Origin: Actinostola sp. cb2023
Lineage: Eukaryota > Cnidaria > Anthozoa > Actiniaria > Actinostolidae
Direction of reading: 5' to 3'
Assembly: GCA_033675265.1 (NCBI GenBank)
Contig: JAUJYZ010001253.1
Coordinates: 226,860-290,859, forward strand
DNA: 64,000 nucleotides
Shown: piece after piece, positions 36,401-49,482 of the stretch
Layout of the letters: each line of letters begins with the position of its first letter
Position numbering within the stretch: position 1 is the stretch's first letter
Notes under the pieces: model-generated
Told to the model about the DNA's origin: nothing
Database searches by the model: none
The model's input: the letters and a program-made list of their open reading frames with translations, nothing else
Position numbers and translations under genes: made by a program

Positions 36401-39400
36401 GTGTCTCCACTAGTGAGATGAGTGTTGGGTGTACAGAATATAGAATGTAGTAAGAAGTGAGTGTGAGAGTCATGTCCCCACTAGTGAGATGAGTGTTGGG
36501 TGTACAGAATATAGAATGTAGTAAGAAGTGAGTGTGAGAGTCGTGTCTCCACTAGTGAGATGAGTGTTGGGTGTACAGAATATAGAATGTAGTAAGAAGT
36601 GAGTGTGAGAGTCATGTCCCCACTAGTGAGATGAGTGTTGGGTGTATAGAATATAGAATGTAGTAAGAAGTGAGTGTGAGAGTCGTGTCCCCACTAGTGA
36701 GATGAGTGTTGGGTGTATAGAATATAGAATGTAGTAAGAAGTGAGTGTGAGAGTCGTGTCCCCACTAGTGAGATGAGTGTTGAGTGTAAAGAATATAGAA
36801 TGTAGTAAGAAGTGAGTGTGAGAGTCGTGTCCCCACTAGTGAGATGAGTGTTGGGTGTATAGAATGTAGTAACAAGTGAGTGTGAGAGTCGTGTCCCCAC
36901 TAGTGAGATGAGTGTTGGGTGTATAGAATATGGAATGTAGTAAGATGTGAGTGTGAGAGTCGTGTCTCCACTAGTGAGATGAGTGTTGGGTGTACAGAAT
37001 ATAGAATGTAGTAAGAAGTGAGTGTGAGAGTCGTGTCCCCACTAGTGAGATGAGTGTTGGGTGTATAGAATATAGAATGTAGTAAGAAGTGAGTGTGAGA
37101 GTCGTGTCCCCACTAGTGAGATGAGTGTTGGGTGTATAGAATATAGAATGTAGTAAGAAGTGAGTGTGAGAGTCGTGTCCCCACTAGTGAGATGAGTGTT
37201 GGGTGTATAGAATATAGAATGTAGTAAGAAGTGAGTGTGAGAGTCGTGTCCCCACTAGTGAGATGAGTGTTGGGTGTATAGAATATAGAATGTAGTAAGA
37301 AGTGAGTGTGAGAGTCGTGTCCCCACTAGTGAGATGAGTGTTGGGTGTATAGAATATAGAATGTAGTAAGAAGTGAATGCGAGAGTCGTGTCCCCACTAG
37401 TGAGATGAGTGTTGGGTGTATAGAATATCAGAATGTAGTAAGAAGTGAGTATGAGAGTCTGTGTCCCCACTAGTGAGATGAGTGTTGGGTGTATAGAATA
37501 TCAGAATGTAGTAAGAAGTGAGTGTGAGAGTCGTGTCCCCACTAGTGAGATGAGTGTTGGGTGTATAGAATATAGAATGTAGTAAGAAGTGAGTGTGAGA
37601 GTCGTGTCCCCACTAGTGAGATGAGTGTTGAGTGTAAAGAATATAGAATGTAGTAAGAAGTGAGTGTGAGAGTCGTGTCCCCACTAGTGAGATGAGTGTT
37701 GGGTGTATAGAATGTAGTAACAAGTGAGTGTGAGAGTCGTGTCCCCACTAGTGAGATGAGTGTTGGGTGTATAGAATGTAGTAACAAGTGAGTGTGAGAG
37801 TCGTGTCCCCACTAGTGAGATGAGTGTTAGGTGTATATAATATAGAATGTAGTAAGAAGTGAGTGTGAGAGTCGTGTCCCCACTAGTGAGATGAGTGTTG
37901 GGTGTATAGAATATAGAATGTAGTAAGAAGTGAGTGTGAGAGTCGTGTCTCCACTAGTGAGATGAGTGTTGGGTGTACAGAATATAGAATGTAGGAAGAA
38001 GTGAGTGTAAGAGTCGTGTCCCCACTAGTTAGATGAGTGTTGGGTGTACAGAATATAGAATGTAGTAAGAAGTGAGTGTGAGAGTCGTGTCTCCACTAGT
38101 GAGATGAGTGTTGGGTGTATAGAATATAGAATGTAGTAAGAAGTGAGTGTGAGAGTCGTGTCCCCACTAGTGAGATGAGTGTTGGGTGTATAGAATATAG
38201 AATGTAGTAAGAAGTGAGTGTGAGAGTCGTGTCCCCACTAGTGAGATGAATGTTGTGTGTATTGAATATAGAATGTAGTAAGAAGTGAGTGTGTGAGAGT
38301 CGTGTCCCCACTAGTGAGATGAGTGTTGGGTGTATAGAATATAGAATGTAGTAAGAAGTGAGTGTGAGAGTTGTGTCCCCACTAGTGAGATGAGTGTTGG
38401 GTGTATAGAATATAGAATGTAGTAAGAAGTGAGTGTGAGAGTCGTGTTCCCACTAGTGAGATGAGTGTTGGGTGTATAGAATATAGAATGTAGTAAGAAG
38501 TGAGTGTGAGAGTCATGTCCCCACTAGTGAGATGAGTGTTGGGTGTATAGAATATAGAATGTAGTAAGAAGTGAGTGTGAGAGTCGTGTCTCCACTAGTG
38601 AGATGAGTGTTGGGTGTATAGAATATAGAATGTAGTAAGAAGTGAGTGTGAGAGTCGTGTCTCCACTAGTGAGATGAGTGTTGGGTGTATAGAATATAGA
38701 ATGTAGTAAGAAGTGAGTGTGAGAGTCGTGTCCCCACTAGTGAGATGAGTGTTGGGTGTATAGAATATAGAATATAGAATGTAGTAAGAAGTGAGTGTGA
38801 GAGTCGTGTCCCCACTAGTGAGATGAGTGTTGGGTGTATAGAATATAGAATGTAGTAAGAAGTGAGTGTGAGAGTCGTGTCCCCACTAGTGAGATGAGTG
38901 TTGGGTGTATAGAATATAGAATGTAGTAAGAAGTGAGTGTGAGAGTCGTGTCCCCACTAGTGAGATGAGTGTTGGGTGTATAGAATATAGAATGTAGTAA
39001 GAAGTGAGTGTGAGAGTCGTGTCCCCACTAGTGAGATGAGTGTTGAGTGTAAAGAATATAGAATGTAGTAAGAAGTGAGTGTGAGAGTCGTGTCCCCACT
39101 AGTGAGATGAGTGTTGGGTGTATAGAATGTAGTAACAAGTGAGTGTGAGAGTCGTGTCCCCACTAGTGAGATGAGTGTTGGGTGTATAGAATGTAGTAAC
39201 AAGTGAGTGTGAGAGTCGTGTCCCCACTAGTGAGATGAGTGTTAGGTGTATATAATATAGAATGTAGTAAGAAGTGAGTGTGAGAGTCGTGTCCCCACTA
39301 GTGAGATGAGTGTTGGGTGTATAGAATATAGAATGTAGTAAGAAGTGAGTGTGAGAGTCGTGTCTCCACTAGTGAGATGAGTGTTGGGTGTACAGAATAT

Positions 39401-42400
39401 AGAATGTAGGAAGAAGTGAGTGTAAGAGTCGTGTCCCCACTAGTTAGATGAGTGTTGGGTGTACAGAATATAGAATGTAGTAAGAAGTGAGTGTGAGAGT
39501 CGTGTCTCCACTAGTGAGATGAGTGTTGGGTGTATAGAATATAGAATGTAGTAAGAAGTGAGTGTGAGAGTCGTGTCCCCACTAGTGAGATGAGTGTTGG
39601 GTGTATAGAATATAGAATGTAGTAAGAAGTGAGTGTGAGAGTCGTGTCCCCACTAGTGAGATGAATGTTGTGTGTATTGAATATAGAATGTAGTAAGAAG
39701 TGAGTGTGAGAGTCGTGTCCCCACTAGTGAGATGAGTGTTGGGTGTATAGAATATAGAATGTAGTAAGAAGTGAGTGTGAGAGTTGTGTCCCCACTAGTG
39801 AGATGAGTGTTGGGTGTATAGAATATAGAATGTAGTAAGAAGTGAGTGTGAGAGTCGTGTTCCCACTAGTGAGATGAGTGTTGGGTGTATAGAATATAGA
39901 ATGTAGTAAGAAGTGAGTGTGAGAGTCATGTCCCCACTAGTGAGATGAGTGTTGGGTGTATAGAATATAGAATGTAGTAAGAAGTGAGTGTGAGAGTCGT
40001 GTCTCCACTAGTGAGATGAGTGTTGGGTGTATAGAATATAGAATGTAGTAAGAAGTGAGTGTGAGAGTCGTGTCTCCACTAGTGAGATGAGTGTTGGGTG
40101 TATAGAGTAGAATGTAGTAAGAAGTGAGTGTGAGAGTCGTGTGCACACTAGTGAGATGAGTGTTGGGTGTATAGAGTAGAATGTAGTAAGAAGTGAGTGT
40201 GAGAGTCGTGTGCACACTAGTGAGATGAGTGTTGGGTGTATAGAATATAGAATGTAGTAAGAAGTGAGTGTGAGAGTCGTGTCTCCACTAGTGAGATGAG
40301 TGTTGGGTGTATAGAATATAGAATGTAGTAAGAAGTGAGTGTGAGAGTCGTGTCTCCACTAGTGAGATGAGTGTTGGGTGTATAGAGTAGAATGTAGTAA
40401 GAAGTGAGTGTGAGAGTCGTGTGCACACTAGTGAGATGAGTGTTGGGTGTATAGAGTAGAATGTAGTAAGAAGTGAGTGTGAGAGTCGTGTGCACACTAG
40501 TGAGATGAGTGTTGGGTGTATAGAATATAGAATGTAGTAAGAAGTGAGTGTGAGAGTCGTGTCCCCACTAGTGAGATGAGTGTTGGGTGTATAGAATATA
40601 GAATGTAGTAAGAAGGGAGTGTGAGAGTCGTGTCCCCACTAGTGAGATGAGTGTTGGGTGTATAGAATATAGAATGTAGTAAGAAGTGAGTGTGAGAGTG
40701 GTGTCCCCACTAGTGAGATGAGTGTTGGGTGTACAGAATATAGAATGTAGTAAGAAGTGAGTGTGAGAGAGTCGTGTCCCCATTAGTGAGATGAGTGTTG
40801 GGTGTATAGAATATAGAATGTAGTAAGAAGTGAGTGTGAGAGTCGTGTCTCCACTAGTGAGATGAGTGTTGGGTGTATAGAGTAGAATGTAGTAAGAAGT
40901 GAGTGTGAGAGTCGTGTGCACACTAGTGAGATGAGTGTTGGGTGTATAGAGTAGTAGAATGTAGTAAGAAGTGAGTGTGAGAGTCGTGTGCACACTAGTG
41001 AGATGAGTGTTGGGTGTATAGAATATAGAATGTAGTAAGAAGTGAGTGTGAGAGTCGTGTCTCCACTAGTGAGATGAGTGTTGGGTGTATAGAATATAGA
41101 ATGTAGTAAGAAGTGAGTGTGAGAGTCGTGTCTCCACTAGTGAGATGAGTGTTGGGTGTATAGAGTAGAATGTAGTAAGAAGTGAGTGTGAGAGTCGTGT
41201 GCACACTAGTGAGATGAGTGTTGGGTGTATATAGAGTAGAATGTAGTAAGAAGTGAGTGTGAGAGTCGTGTGCACACTAGTGAGATGAGTGTTGGGTGTA
41301 TAGAATATAGAATGTAGTAAGAAGTGAGTGTGAGAGTTGTGTCCCCACTAGTGAGATGAGTGTTGTGTGTACAGAATATAGAATGTAGTAAGAAGGGAGT
41401 GTGAGAGTCGTGTCCCCACTAGTGAGATGAGTGTTGGGTGTATAGAGTAGAATGTAGTAAGAAGTGAGTGTGAGAGTCGTGTGCACACTAGTGAGATGAG
41501 TGTTGGGTGTATAGAGTAGAATGTAGTAAGAAGTGAGTGTGAGAGTCGTGTGCACACTAGTGAGATGAGTGTTGGGTGTATAGAATATAGAATGTAGTAA
41601 GAAGTGAGTGTGAGAGTTGTGTCCCCACTAGTGAGACGAGTGTTGTGTGTACAGAATATAGAATGTAGTAAGAAGGGAGTGTGAGAGTCGTGTCCCCACT
41701 AGTGAGATGAGTGTTGGGTGTACAGAATATAGAATGTAGTAAGAAGGGAGTTGTGAGAGTGGTGTCCCCACTAGTGAGATGAGTGTTGGGTGTATAGAAT
41801 ATAGAATGTAGTAAGAAGTGAGTGTGAGAGTCGTGTCTCCACTAGTGAGATGAGTGTTGGGTGTATAGAATATAGAATGTAGTAAGAAGGGAGTGTGAGA
41901 GTCGTGTCCCCACTAGTGAGATGAGTGTTGGGTGTATAGAATATAGAATGTAGTAAGAAGTGAGTGTGAGAGTGGTGTCCCCACTAGTGAGATGAGTGTT
42001 GGGTGTATAGAATATAGAATGTAGTAAGAAGTGAGTGTGAGAGTCGTGTCCCCACTAGTGAGATGAGTGTTGTGTGTACAGAATATAGAATGTAGTAAGA
42101 AGTGAGTGAGATGAGAGTCGTGTCTCCACTAGTGAGATGAGTGTTGGGTGTATAGAATATAGAATGTAGTAAGAAGTGAGTGTGAGAGTCATGTCCCCAC
42201 TAGTGAGATGAGTGTTGGGTGTATAGAATATAGAATATAGAATGTAGTAAGAAGTGAGTGTGAGAGTCGTGTCTCCACTAGTGAGATGACTGTTGGGTGT
42301 ATAGAATATAGAATGTAGTAAGAAGTGAGTGTGAGAGTCGTGTTCCCACTAGTGAGATGAGTGTTGTGTGTACAGAATATAGAATGTAGTAAGAAGTGAG

Positions 42401-45400
42401 TATGAGAGTCGTGTCTCCACTAGTGAGATGAGTGTTGGGTGTATAGAATATAGAATGTAGTAAGAAGTGAGTGTGAGAGTCATGTCCCCACTAGTGAGAT
42501 GAGTGTTGGGTGTATATAGAATATAGAATGTAGTAAGAAGTGAGTGCGAGAGTCGTGTCCCCACTAGTGAGATGAGTGTTGGGTGTATAGAATATAGAAT
42601 GTAGTAAGAAGTGAGTGTGAGAGTCATGTCCCCACTAGTGAGATGAGTGTTGGGTGTATATAGAATATAGAATGTAGTAAGAAGTGAGTGTAAGAGTCGT
42701 GTCCCCACTAGTGAGATGAGTGTTGGGTGTATATAGAATATAGAATGTAGTAAGAAGTGAGTGTGAGAGTCGTGTCTCCACTAGTGAGATGAGTGTTGGG
42801 TGTATAGAATATAGAATGTAGTAAGAAGTGAGTGTGAGAGTTGTGTCCCCACTAGTGAGATGAGTGTTGGGTGTATAGAATATAGAATGTAGTAAGAAGT
42901 GAGTGTGAGAGTCGTGTCCCCACTAGTGAGATGAGTGTTGGGTGTATAGAATATAGAATATAGAATGTAGTAAGAAGTGAGTGTGAGAGTCGTGTCTCCA
43001 CTAGTGAGATGAGTGTTGGGTGTACAGAATATAGAATGTAGTAAGAAGTGAGTGTGAGAGTCGTGTTCCCACTAGTGAGATGAGTGTTGAGTGTATAGAG
43101 TATAGAATGTAGTAAGAAGTGAGTGTGAGAGTCGTGTCCCCACTAGTGAGATAAGTGTTGGGTGCATAGAATATAGAATGTAGTAAGAAGTGAGTGTGAG
43201 AGTCGTGTCCCCACTAGTGAGATGAGTGTTGGGTGTATAGAATATAGAATGTAGTAAGAAGTGAGAGTCGTGTCCCCACTAGTGACTGAGATAAGTGTTG
43301 TGTGTATTGAATATGGAATGTAGTAAGAAGTGAGTGTGAGAGTCGTGTCCCCACTAGTGAGATAAGTGTTGTGTGTATTGAATATGGAATGTAGTAAGAA
43401 GTGAGTGTGAGAGTCGTGTCCCCACTAGTGAGATGAGTGTTGGGTGTATAGAATATAGAATGTAGTAAGAAGTGAGCGTGAGTGTCGTGTCCCCACTAGT
43501 GAGATGAGTGTTGGGTGTATAGAATATAGAATGTAGTAAGAAGTGAGTGTGAGAGTAGTGTCCCCACTAGTGAGATGAGTGTTGGGTGTACAGAATATAG
43601 AATGTAGTAAGAAGTGAGTGTGAGAGTCGTGTCCCCACTAGTGAGATGAGTGTTGGGTGTACAGAATATAGAATGTAGTAAGAAGTGAGTGTGAGAGTCG
43701 TGTCCCCACTAGTGAGATGAGTGTTGGGTGTATAGAATATAGAATGTAGTAAGAAGTGATTGTGAGAGTCGTGTCCCCACTAGTGAGATGAGTGTTGGGT
43801 GTATAGAATATAGAATGTAGTAAGAAGTGATTGTGAGAGTCGTGTCCCCACTAGTGAGATGAGTGTTGGGTGTATAGAATATAGAATGTAGTAGAAGTGA
43901 GTGTGAGAGTCGTGTCCCCACTAGTGAGATGAGTGTTGGGTGTATAGAATATAGAATGTAGTAGAAGTGAGTGTGAGAGTCATGTCCCCACTAGTGAGAT
44001 GAGTGTTGGGTGTATAGAATATAGAATGTAGTAGAAGTGAGTGTGAGAGTCATGTCCCCACTAGTGAGATGAGTGTTGGGTGTATAGAATATAGAATGTA
44101 GTAAGAAGTGATTGTGAGAGTCGTGTCCCCACTAGTGAGATGAGTGTTGGGTGTATAGAATATAGAATGTAGTAAGAAGTGAGTGTGAGAGTCGTGTCCC
44201 CACTAGTGAGATGAGTGTTGGGTGTATAGAATATAGAATGTAGTAGAAGAAGTGAGTGTGAGAGTCGTGTCCCCACTAGTGAGATGAGTGTTGGGTGTAT
44301 AGAATATAGAATGTAGTAGAAGTGAGTGTGAGAGTCATGTCCCCACTAGTGAGATGAGTGTTGGGTGTATAGAATATAGAATGTAGTAGAAGTGAGTGTG
44401 AGAGTCATGTCCCCACTAGTGAGATGAGTGTTGGGTGTATAGAATATAGAATGTAGTAAGAAGTGATTGTGAGAGTCGTGTCCCCACTAGTGAGATGAGT
44501 GTTGGGTGTATAGAATATAGAATGAATGTAGTAAGAAGTGAGTGTGAGAGTCGTGTCCCCACTAGTGAGATGAGTGTTGGGTGTATAGAATATAGAATGT
44601 AGTAAGAAGTGAGTGTGAGAGTCGTGTCCCCACTAGTGAGATGAGTGTTGGGTGTACAGAATATAGAATGTAGTAAGAAGTGAGTGTGAGAGTCGTGTCC
44701 CCACTAGTGAGATGAGTGTTGGGTGTATAGAATATAGAATGTAGTAAGAAGTGATTGTGAGAGTCGTGTCCCCACTAGTGAGATGAGTGTTGGGTGTATA
44801 GAATATAGAATGTAGTAAGAAGTGATTGTGAGAGTCGTGTCCCCACTAGTGAGATGAGTGTTGGGTGTATAGAATATAGAATGTAGTAGAAGTGAGTGTG
44901 AGAGTCGTGTCCCCACTAGTGAGATGAGTGTTGGGTGTATAGAATATAGAATGTAGTAGAAGTGAGTGTGAGAGTCATGTCCCCACTAGTGAGATGAGTG
45001 TTGGGTGTATAGAATATAGAATGTAGTAGAAGTGAGTGTGAGAGTCATGTCCCCACTAGTGAGATGAGTGTTGGGTGTATAGAATATAGAATGTAGTAAG
45101 AAGTGATTGTGAGAGTCGTGTCCCCACTAGTGAGATGAGTGTTGGGTGTATAGAATATAGAATGTAGTAAGAAGTGAGTGTGAGAGTCGTGTCCCCACTA
45201 GTGAGATGAGTGTTGGGTGTATAGAATATAGAATGTAGTAGAAGTGTGAGTGTGAGAGTCGTGTCCCCACTAGTGAGATGAGTGTTGTGTGTATAGAATA
45301 TAGAATGTAGTAAGAAGTGAGTGTGAGAGTCGTGTCCCCACTAGTGAGATGAGTGTTGGGTGTATAGAATATAGAATGTAGTAAGAAGTGAGTGTGAGAG

Positions 45401-46190
45401 TCGTGTCCCCACTAGTGAGATGAGTGTTGTGTGTATAGAATATAGAATGTAGTAGAAGTGAGTGTGAGAGTCATGTCCCCACTAGTGAGATGAGTGTTGG
45501 GTGTATAGAATATAGAATGTAGTAGAAGTGAGTGTGAGAGTCATGTCCCCACTAGTGAGATGAGTGTTGGGTGTATAGAATATAGAATGTAGTAAGAAGT
45601 GATTGTGAGAGTCGTGTCCCCACTAGTGAGATGAGTGTTGGGTGTATAGAATATAGAATGTAGTAAGAAGTGAGTGTGAGAGTCGTGTCCCCACTAGTGA
45701 GATGAGTGTTGGGTGTATAGAATATAGAATGTAGTAGAAGTGAGTGTGTGAGAGTCGTGTCCCCACTAGTGAGATGAGTGTTGTGTGTATAGAATATAGA
45801 ATGTAGTAAGAAGTGAGTGTGAGAGTCGTGTCCCCACTAGTGAGATGAGTGTTGGGTGTATAGAATATAGAATGTAGTAAGAAGTGAGTGTGAGAGTCGT
45901 GTCCCCACTAGTGAGATGAGTGTTGGGTGTATAGAATATAGAATGTAGTAAGAAGTGAGTGTGAGAGTCGTGTCCCCACTAGTGAGATGAGTGTTGGGTG
46001 TATAGAATATAGAATGTAGTAGAAGTGAGTGTGAGAGTCGTGTCCCCACTAGTGAGATGAGTGTTGTGTGTATAGAATATAGAATGTAGTAAGAAGTGAG
46101 TGTGAGAGTCGTGTCCCCACTAGTGAGATGAGTGTTGGGTGTATAGAATATAGAATGTAGTAAGAAGTGAGTGTGAGAGTCGTGATCCCA
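33474..46190 (+). repeat. 71-bp satellite array, ~179 copies
   Basis: Unit: GAGAGTCGTGTCCCCACTAG + TGAGATGAGTGTTGGGTGTA + TAGAATATAGAATGTAGTAA + GAAGTGAGTGT. Variants: TCTCC or GCACA for CCCC, TACAG for TATAG, a 62-bp unit lacking one TATAGAATA, a 69-bp GAGTAG unit, and a 70-bp GTAGTAGAAG unit. Higher-order periods seen directly: 1415 bp (rare GTAGGAAGAAG at 37991 and 39406), 851 bp (TATATAAT at 34871 and 35722), 995 bp (43709 and 44704), 280 bp (39937 and 40217). The left edge has 56-bp units missing the TCGTGTCCCCACTAG part. Open frames on the minus strand are artefacts of the repeat. Confidence 0.98.
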
Positions 46191-46830
46191 TTAGCAGTAC
46201 TGCAATAAAATAATAATAATAATAATAATAACTACAAGATTAAATGAAACGATTACTGATTCTTTTGTACGTGGTCCGCGAAACTTAAAATCTACAAATA
46301 CCTCAGTACAAGATTTTTGTATATGGCGTCTACATTTTCGCTATTTATTCTTGCACCGAAAACGTTGTTGTTTTTTCAAACCATTTAAAATTGAACTCTT
46401 CGAGTGAAATGAAACCTTCGTTTTCAGTTACCAAATCCTCGGCGGGCTGTCTCGTTCAGTTTCAGAAAAAAAAACTAGTTCCGACACATTGTCAACTTTC
46501 GTATTTGCAATAATCGTTATCATAGTGCCGGATTTTGCACCCAAGAGGCTTCCATCCATTTAGAGACAATTCTGTTGTAATTACTCGAGCAATTTTCAAT
46601 GCCAAGCGAAACTGATGTGTACGTGTCCGACGCCGCTTATTACTGTTTATGTTTAGTTTGGAAAGACTTAATCTGATGCCAAAACAGATTGGTTTTTAAA
46701 ACGTATTACGAGACGGCATCCCGCCGCTAGAATCAGACAAAGACTGAATTTTCTATTCGCTCTTAAAACTAATAGGTTCGATGGCAATGTGGCAAGGGTT
46801 TAAACAAAGGTTTATTATCGAAAGTTGTTG
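46191..46830. other. No gene seen
   Basis: Starts with a short (AAT)n at 46208-46232; the rest is AT-rich, unique-looking DNA without a supported exon. Confidence 0.4.
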
Positions 46831-46877
46831 CCCTCATGCTAGCTAAGCTAGACTGAAATAACTATCGCATTCAGTAA
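46831..46877 (+). repeat. Stranded left unit of the 120-bp satellite
   Basis: TTGCCCTCATGCTAGCTAAG … AACTATCGCATTCAGTAA is the end of a 120-bp unit, cut from the main array by the fold-back element that follows. Confidence 0.85.
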
Positions 46878-47385
46878 AGGCGCTGTTACACGTAGCATTT
46901 TGTCGTGCAACTCGTCTCGCGAAAAAAAATGTTGCAGGTTGCAGGAGACCATGTCACACGTACAATTTTCGTTGCAACTTGGCTCGCGCAAAAACAAATT
47001 TCAAGTTGCACGCGTAATCGTGAAACCGTCATTTCCACTCTTTTCTGGGAAAATATCGTAATCTTTCGTCCTCGTCTGCTATGTTTACCGAAGATAATTG
47101 TGTTTTGGTCTGTTTTTATTATGTTGTAAGTTCTCCCTTTCTCAGTGATCGACTCGTTCGCTCTAGTTGTGGCGCGAGACAAGTTGCATGGACCCATGTT
47201 ACACGTAAATTTTTGAAAAAATTGTTGCAGAAAGTAGAAGCTAGTTCTACTTTTCGTGGAACCAAAAAAACTAAAAAAAACTAGTCGCGCGAGGGGATGT
47301 TACACGTAGAAAACGCTCTTGCAACCTGCAACAATTTTTTTCGCGAGACAAGTTGCACGAAAAAACGTTACGTGTAACAGCGCCT
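46878..47385. mobile_element. Fold-back element, 508 bp, TAA duplication
   Basis: Ends AGGCGCTGTTACACGTA, inverted at the right. TAA flanks (46875-46877, 47386-47388); the intact satellite unit has a single CAGTAAGTC, which proves the 3-bp duplication. Subterminal TTGCAACCTGCAACA and TCGCGAGACAAGTTGCA blocks recur inverted. Same plan as 28360-28672; PIF/Harbinger-like by target duplication. Confidence 0.85.
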
Positions 47386-47388
47386 TAA

Positions 47389-48450
47389 GTCAATCAAGGT
47401 TTTTAGTCAGAATTCTTAAGCGTTTAGTGCGCATGCGTGAATTTGTTTTGAAGACCTCGAGTCTGTTGCCCTCATGCTAAGCTAGAAAATAACTATCGCA
47501 CTCAGTAAGTCAATCAAGGTTTTTAGTCAGAATTCTTAGGTGTTTAGTGCGCATGCGTGAATTTGTTTTGAAGACCTCGAGTCTGTTGCCCTCATGCTAA
47601 GCTAGAAAATAACTATCGCACTCAGTAAGTCAATCAAGGTTTTTAGTCAGAATTCTTAGGTGTTTAGTGCGCATGCGTGAATTTGTTTTGAAGACCTCGA
47701 GTCTGTTGCCCTCATGCTAAGCTAGAAAATAACTATCGCACTCAGTAAGTCAATCAAGATTTTTAGTCAGAATTCTTAGGTGTTTAGTGCGCATGCGTGA
47801 ATTTGTTTTGAAGACCTCGAGTCTGTGCCCAGTCTGTTGCCCTCATGCTAAGCTAGAAAATAACTATCGCACTCAGTAAGTCAATCAAGGTTTTTAGTCA
47901 GAATTCTTAAGCGTTTAGTGCGCATGCGTGAATTTGTTTTGAAGACCTCGAGTCTGTTGCCCTCATGCTAAGCTAGAAAATAACTATCGCACTCAGTAAG
48001 TCAATCAAGGTTTTTAGTCAGAATTCTTAGGTGTTTAGTGCGCATGCGTGAATTTGTTTTGAAGACCTCGAGTCTGTTGCCCTCATGCTAAGCTAGAAAA
48101 TAACTATCGCACTCAGTAAGTCAATCAAGGTTTTTAGTCAGAATTCTTAGGTGTTTAGTGCGCATGCATGAATTTGTTTTGAAGACCTCGAGTCTGTTGC
48201 CCTCATGCTAAGCTAGAAAATAACTATCGCACTCAGTAAGTCAATCAAGATTTTTAGTCAGAATTCTTAGGTGTTTAGTGCGCATGCGTGAATTTGTTTT
48301 GAAGACCTCGAGTCTGTGCCCAGTCTGTTGCCCTCATGCTAAGCTAGAAAATAACTATCGCACTCAGTAAGTCAATCAAGGTTTTTAGTCAGAATTCTTA
48401 GGTGTTTAATGCGCATGCGTGAATTTGTTTTGAAGACATCGAGTCTGAGC
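47389..48450 (+). repeat. 120-bp satellite with 491-bp higher-order unit
   Basis: About 8.5 units starting GTCAATCAAGGTTTTTAGTC, including GTGCGCATGCGTGAATTTG. Every fourth unit is 131 bp, with an 11-bp insertion (GCCCAGTCTGT) and AAGAT for AAGGT; the set of four (491 bp) occurs twice, at 47391 and 47882, and begins again at 48373. Confidence 0.97.
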
Positions 48451-48504
48451 CCATGATGCCTTGCGCCAATGTTCTGATTTGGTGTTTACATGCACCTGCT
48501 AAAA

Positions 48505-48826
48505 CTATATAATACAGACTTATTGTGTAAGGTTGGTTCAAACTGACAACAAATCGTTCAGATTTTGTTCTGATCTGAAACCTTCAAACTTCGATTTTCG
48601 TGCGCGCAAGGCATCATGGTCTCGAACACAGTGTCTTTTATTCATGAGAACCATTGCGCATGCGTTAGACTCCAGTCTTTCGAAACTACACGGTATAGTG
48701 ATGACGACGTTGAAGAGTACGTGCTTTCAACGAATGTCACCATAATGAACAAATAGAAACGAAAGTAAAAGCGTTCAGTTTCAACTGAGTGCGACACTGG
48801 TCAAGCCGTTCGTAACCCGATACGGT
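48505..48826 (+). promoter_or_regulatory. Candidate TATA promoter and first exon
   Basis: TATATAATA at 48505, a GCGCATGCGT element at about 48655, and a strong donor (CGGT|GTAAGTAC) after 48826. The stretch is free of repeats and directly follows the 120-bp satellite. No convincing coding frame was seen. Confidence 0.22.
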
Positions 48827-49482
48827 GTAAGTACAATCATACGACTTATTCATCTATCTCTTCAGTTTGTGAAGTGGTCCAGGTAATGTGGATGCTTATT
48901 AATGTATTTACATGAACTCAGTGCAATCAAGGCTTTTTTAATCCATGGAAACTGTTTTGATAACCAAGCTTAATCCTGGATTAACCAGCGAACAAGTCGT
49001 TGAATAACGGTCCCGAAGACGCAGAGAAGTGCATGATTTCAGTGTAGTGTTTTTGTGCTGTTGTTCATTACATGGTATATATATATATATATATATATAT
49101 TCATACTGCTAAAATAACTTGAACGTTAGTGATTTGAGTTTTTTTCATTTTCTGGTATAAACACTTCAACACTTTTAGCCGTCAAACCTGTGAGCGAGAT
49201 TGTAATTACAAAATTCAGAATGAAAGGAATTAATAAATAATTTATTGCCCAAAAAATGGCGCGAATAACTTAAAGTTAAGAACACTGAGTTTCTGCTTTT
49301 GTAAAAACTGACATCGTTTAGGGCTAAATTCAAGTCTACTCGAATTCAAATTTGTTTCGCTTTTCAAGCGATTTCACTAGTCTGTGAAGTGACAAAGTAA
49401 ATGTAAACAAAACATGTCGTTTGGAAGTAGCCGTGAATGTGAGTGGATAATCTATAACGGAGTGGCGAAGTGGAAGGTGAAA
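48827..49482. other. No gene seen
   Basis: AT-rich; contains a (TA)n tract at 49078-49101. Confidence 0.4.

Noticed and set aside
33474..46190. CRISPR array or protein-coding tandem repeat
   Set aside because: Units are contiguous with no unique spacers, and open frames break at variant units. This is satellite DNA in a eukaryotic context.
49078..49101. (TA)n as a promoter TATA box
   Set aside because: A plain dinucleotide microsatellite without nearby exon signals.
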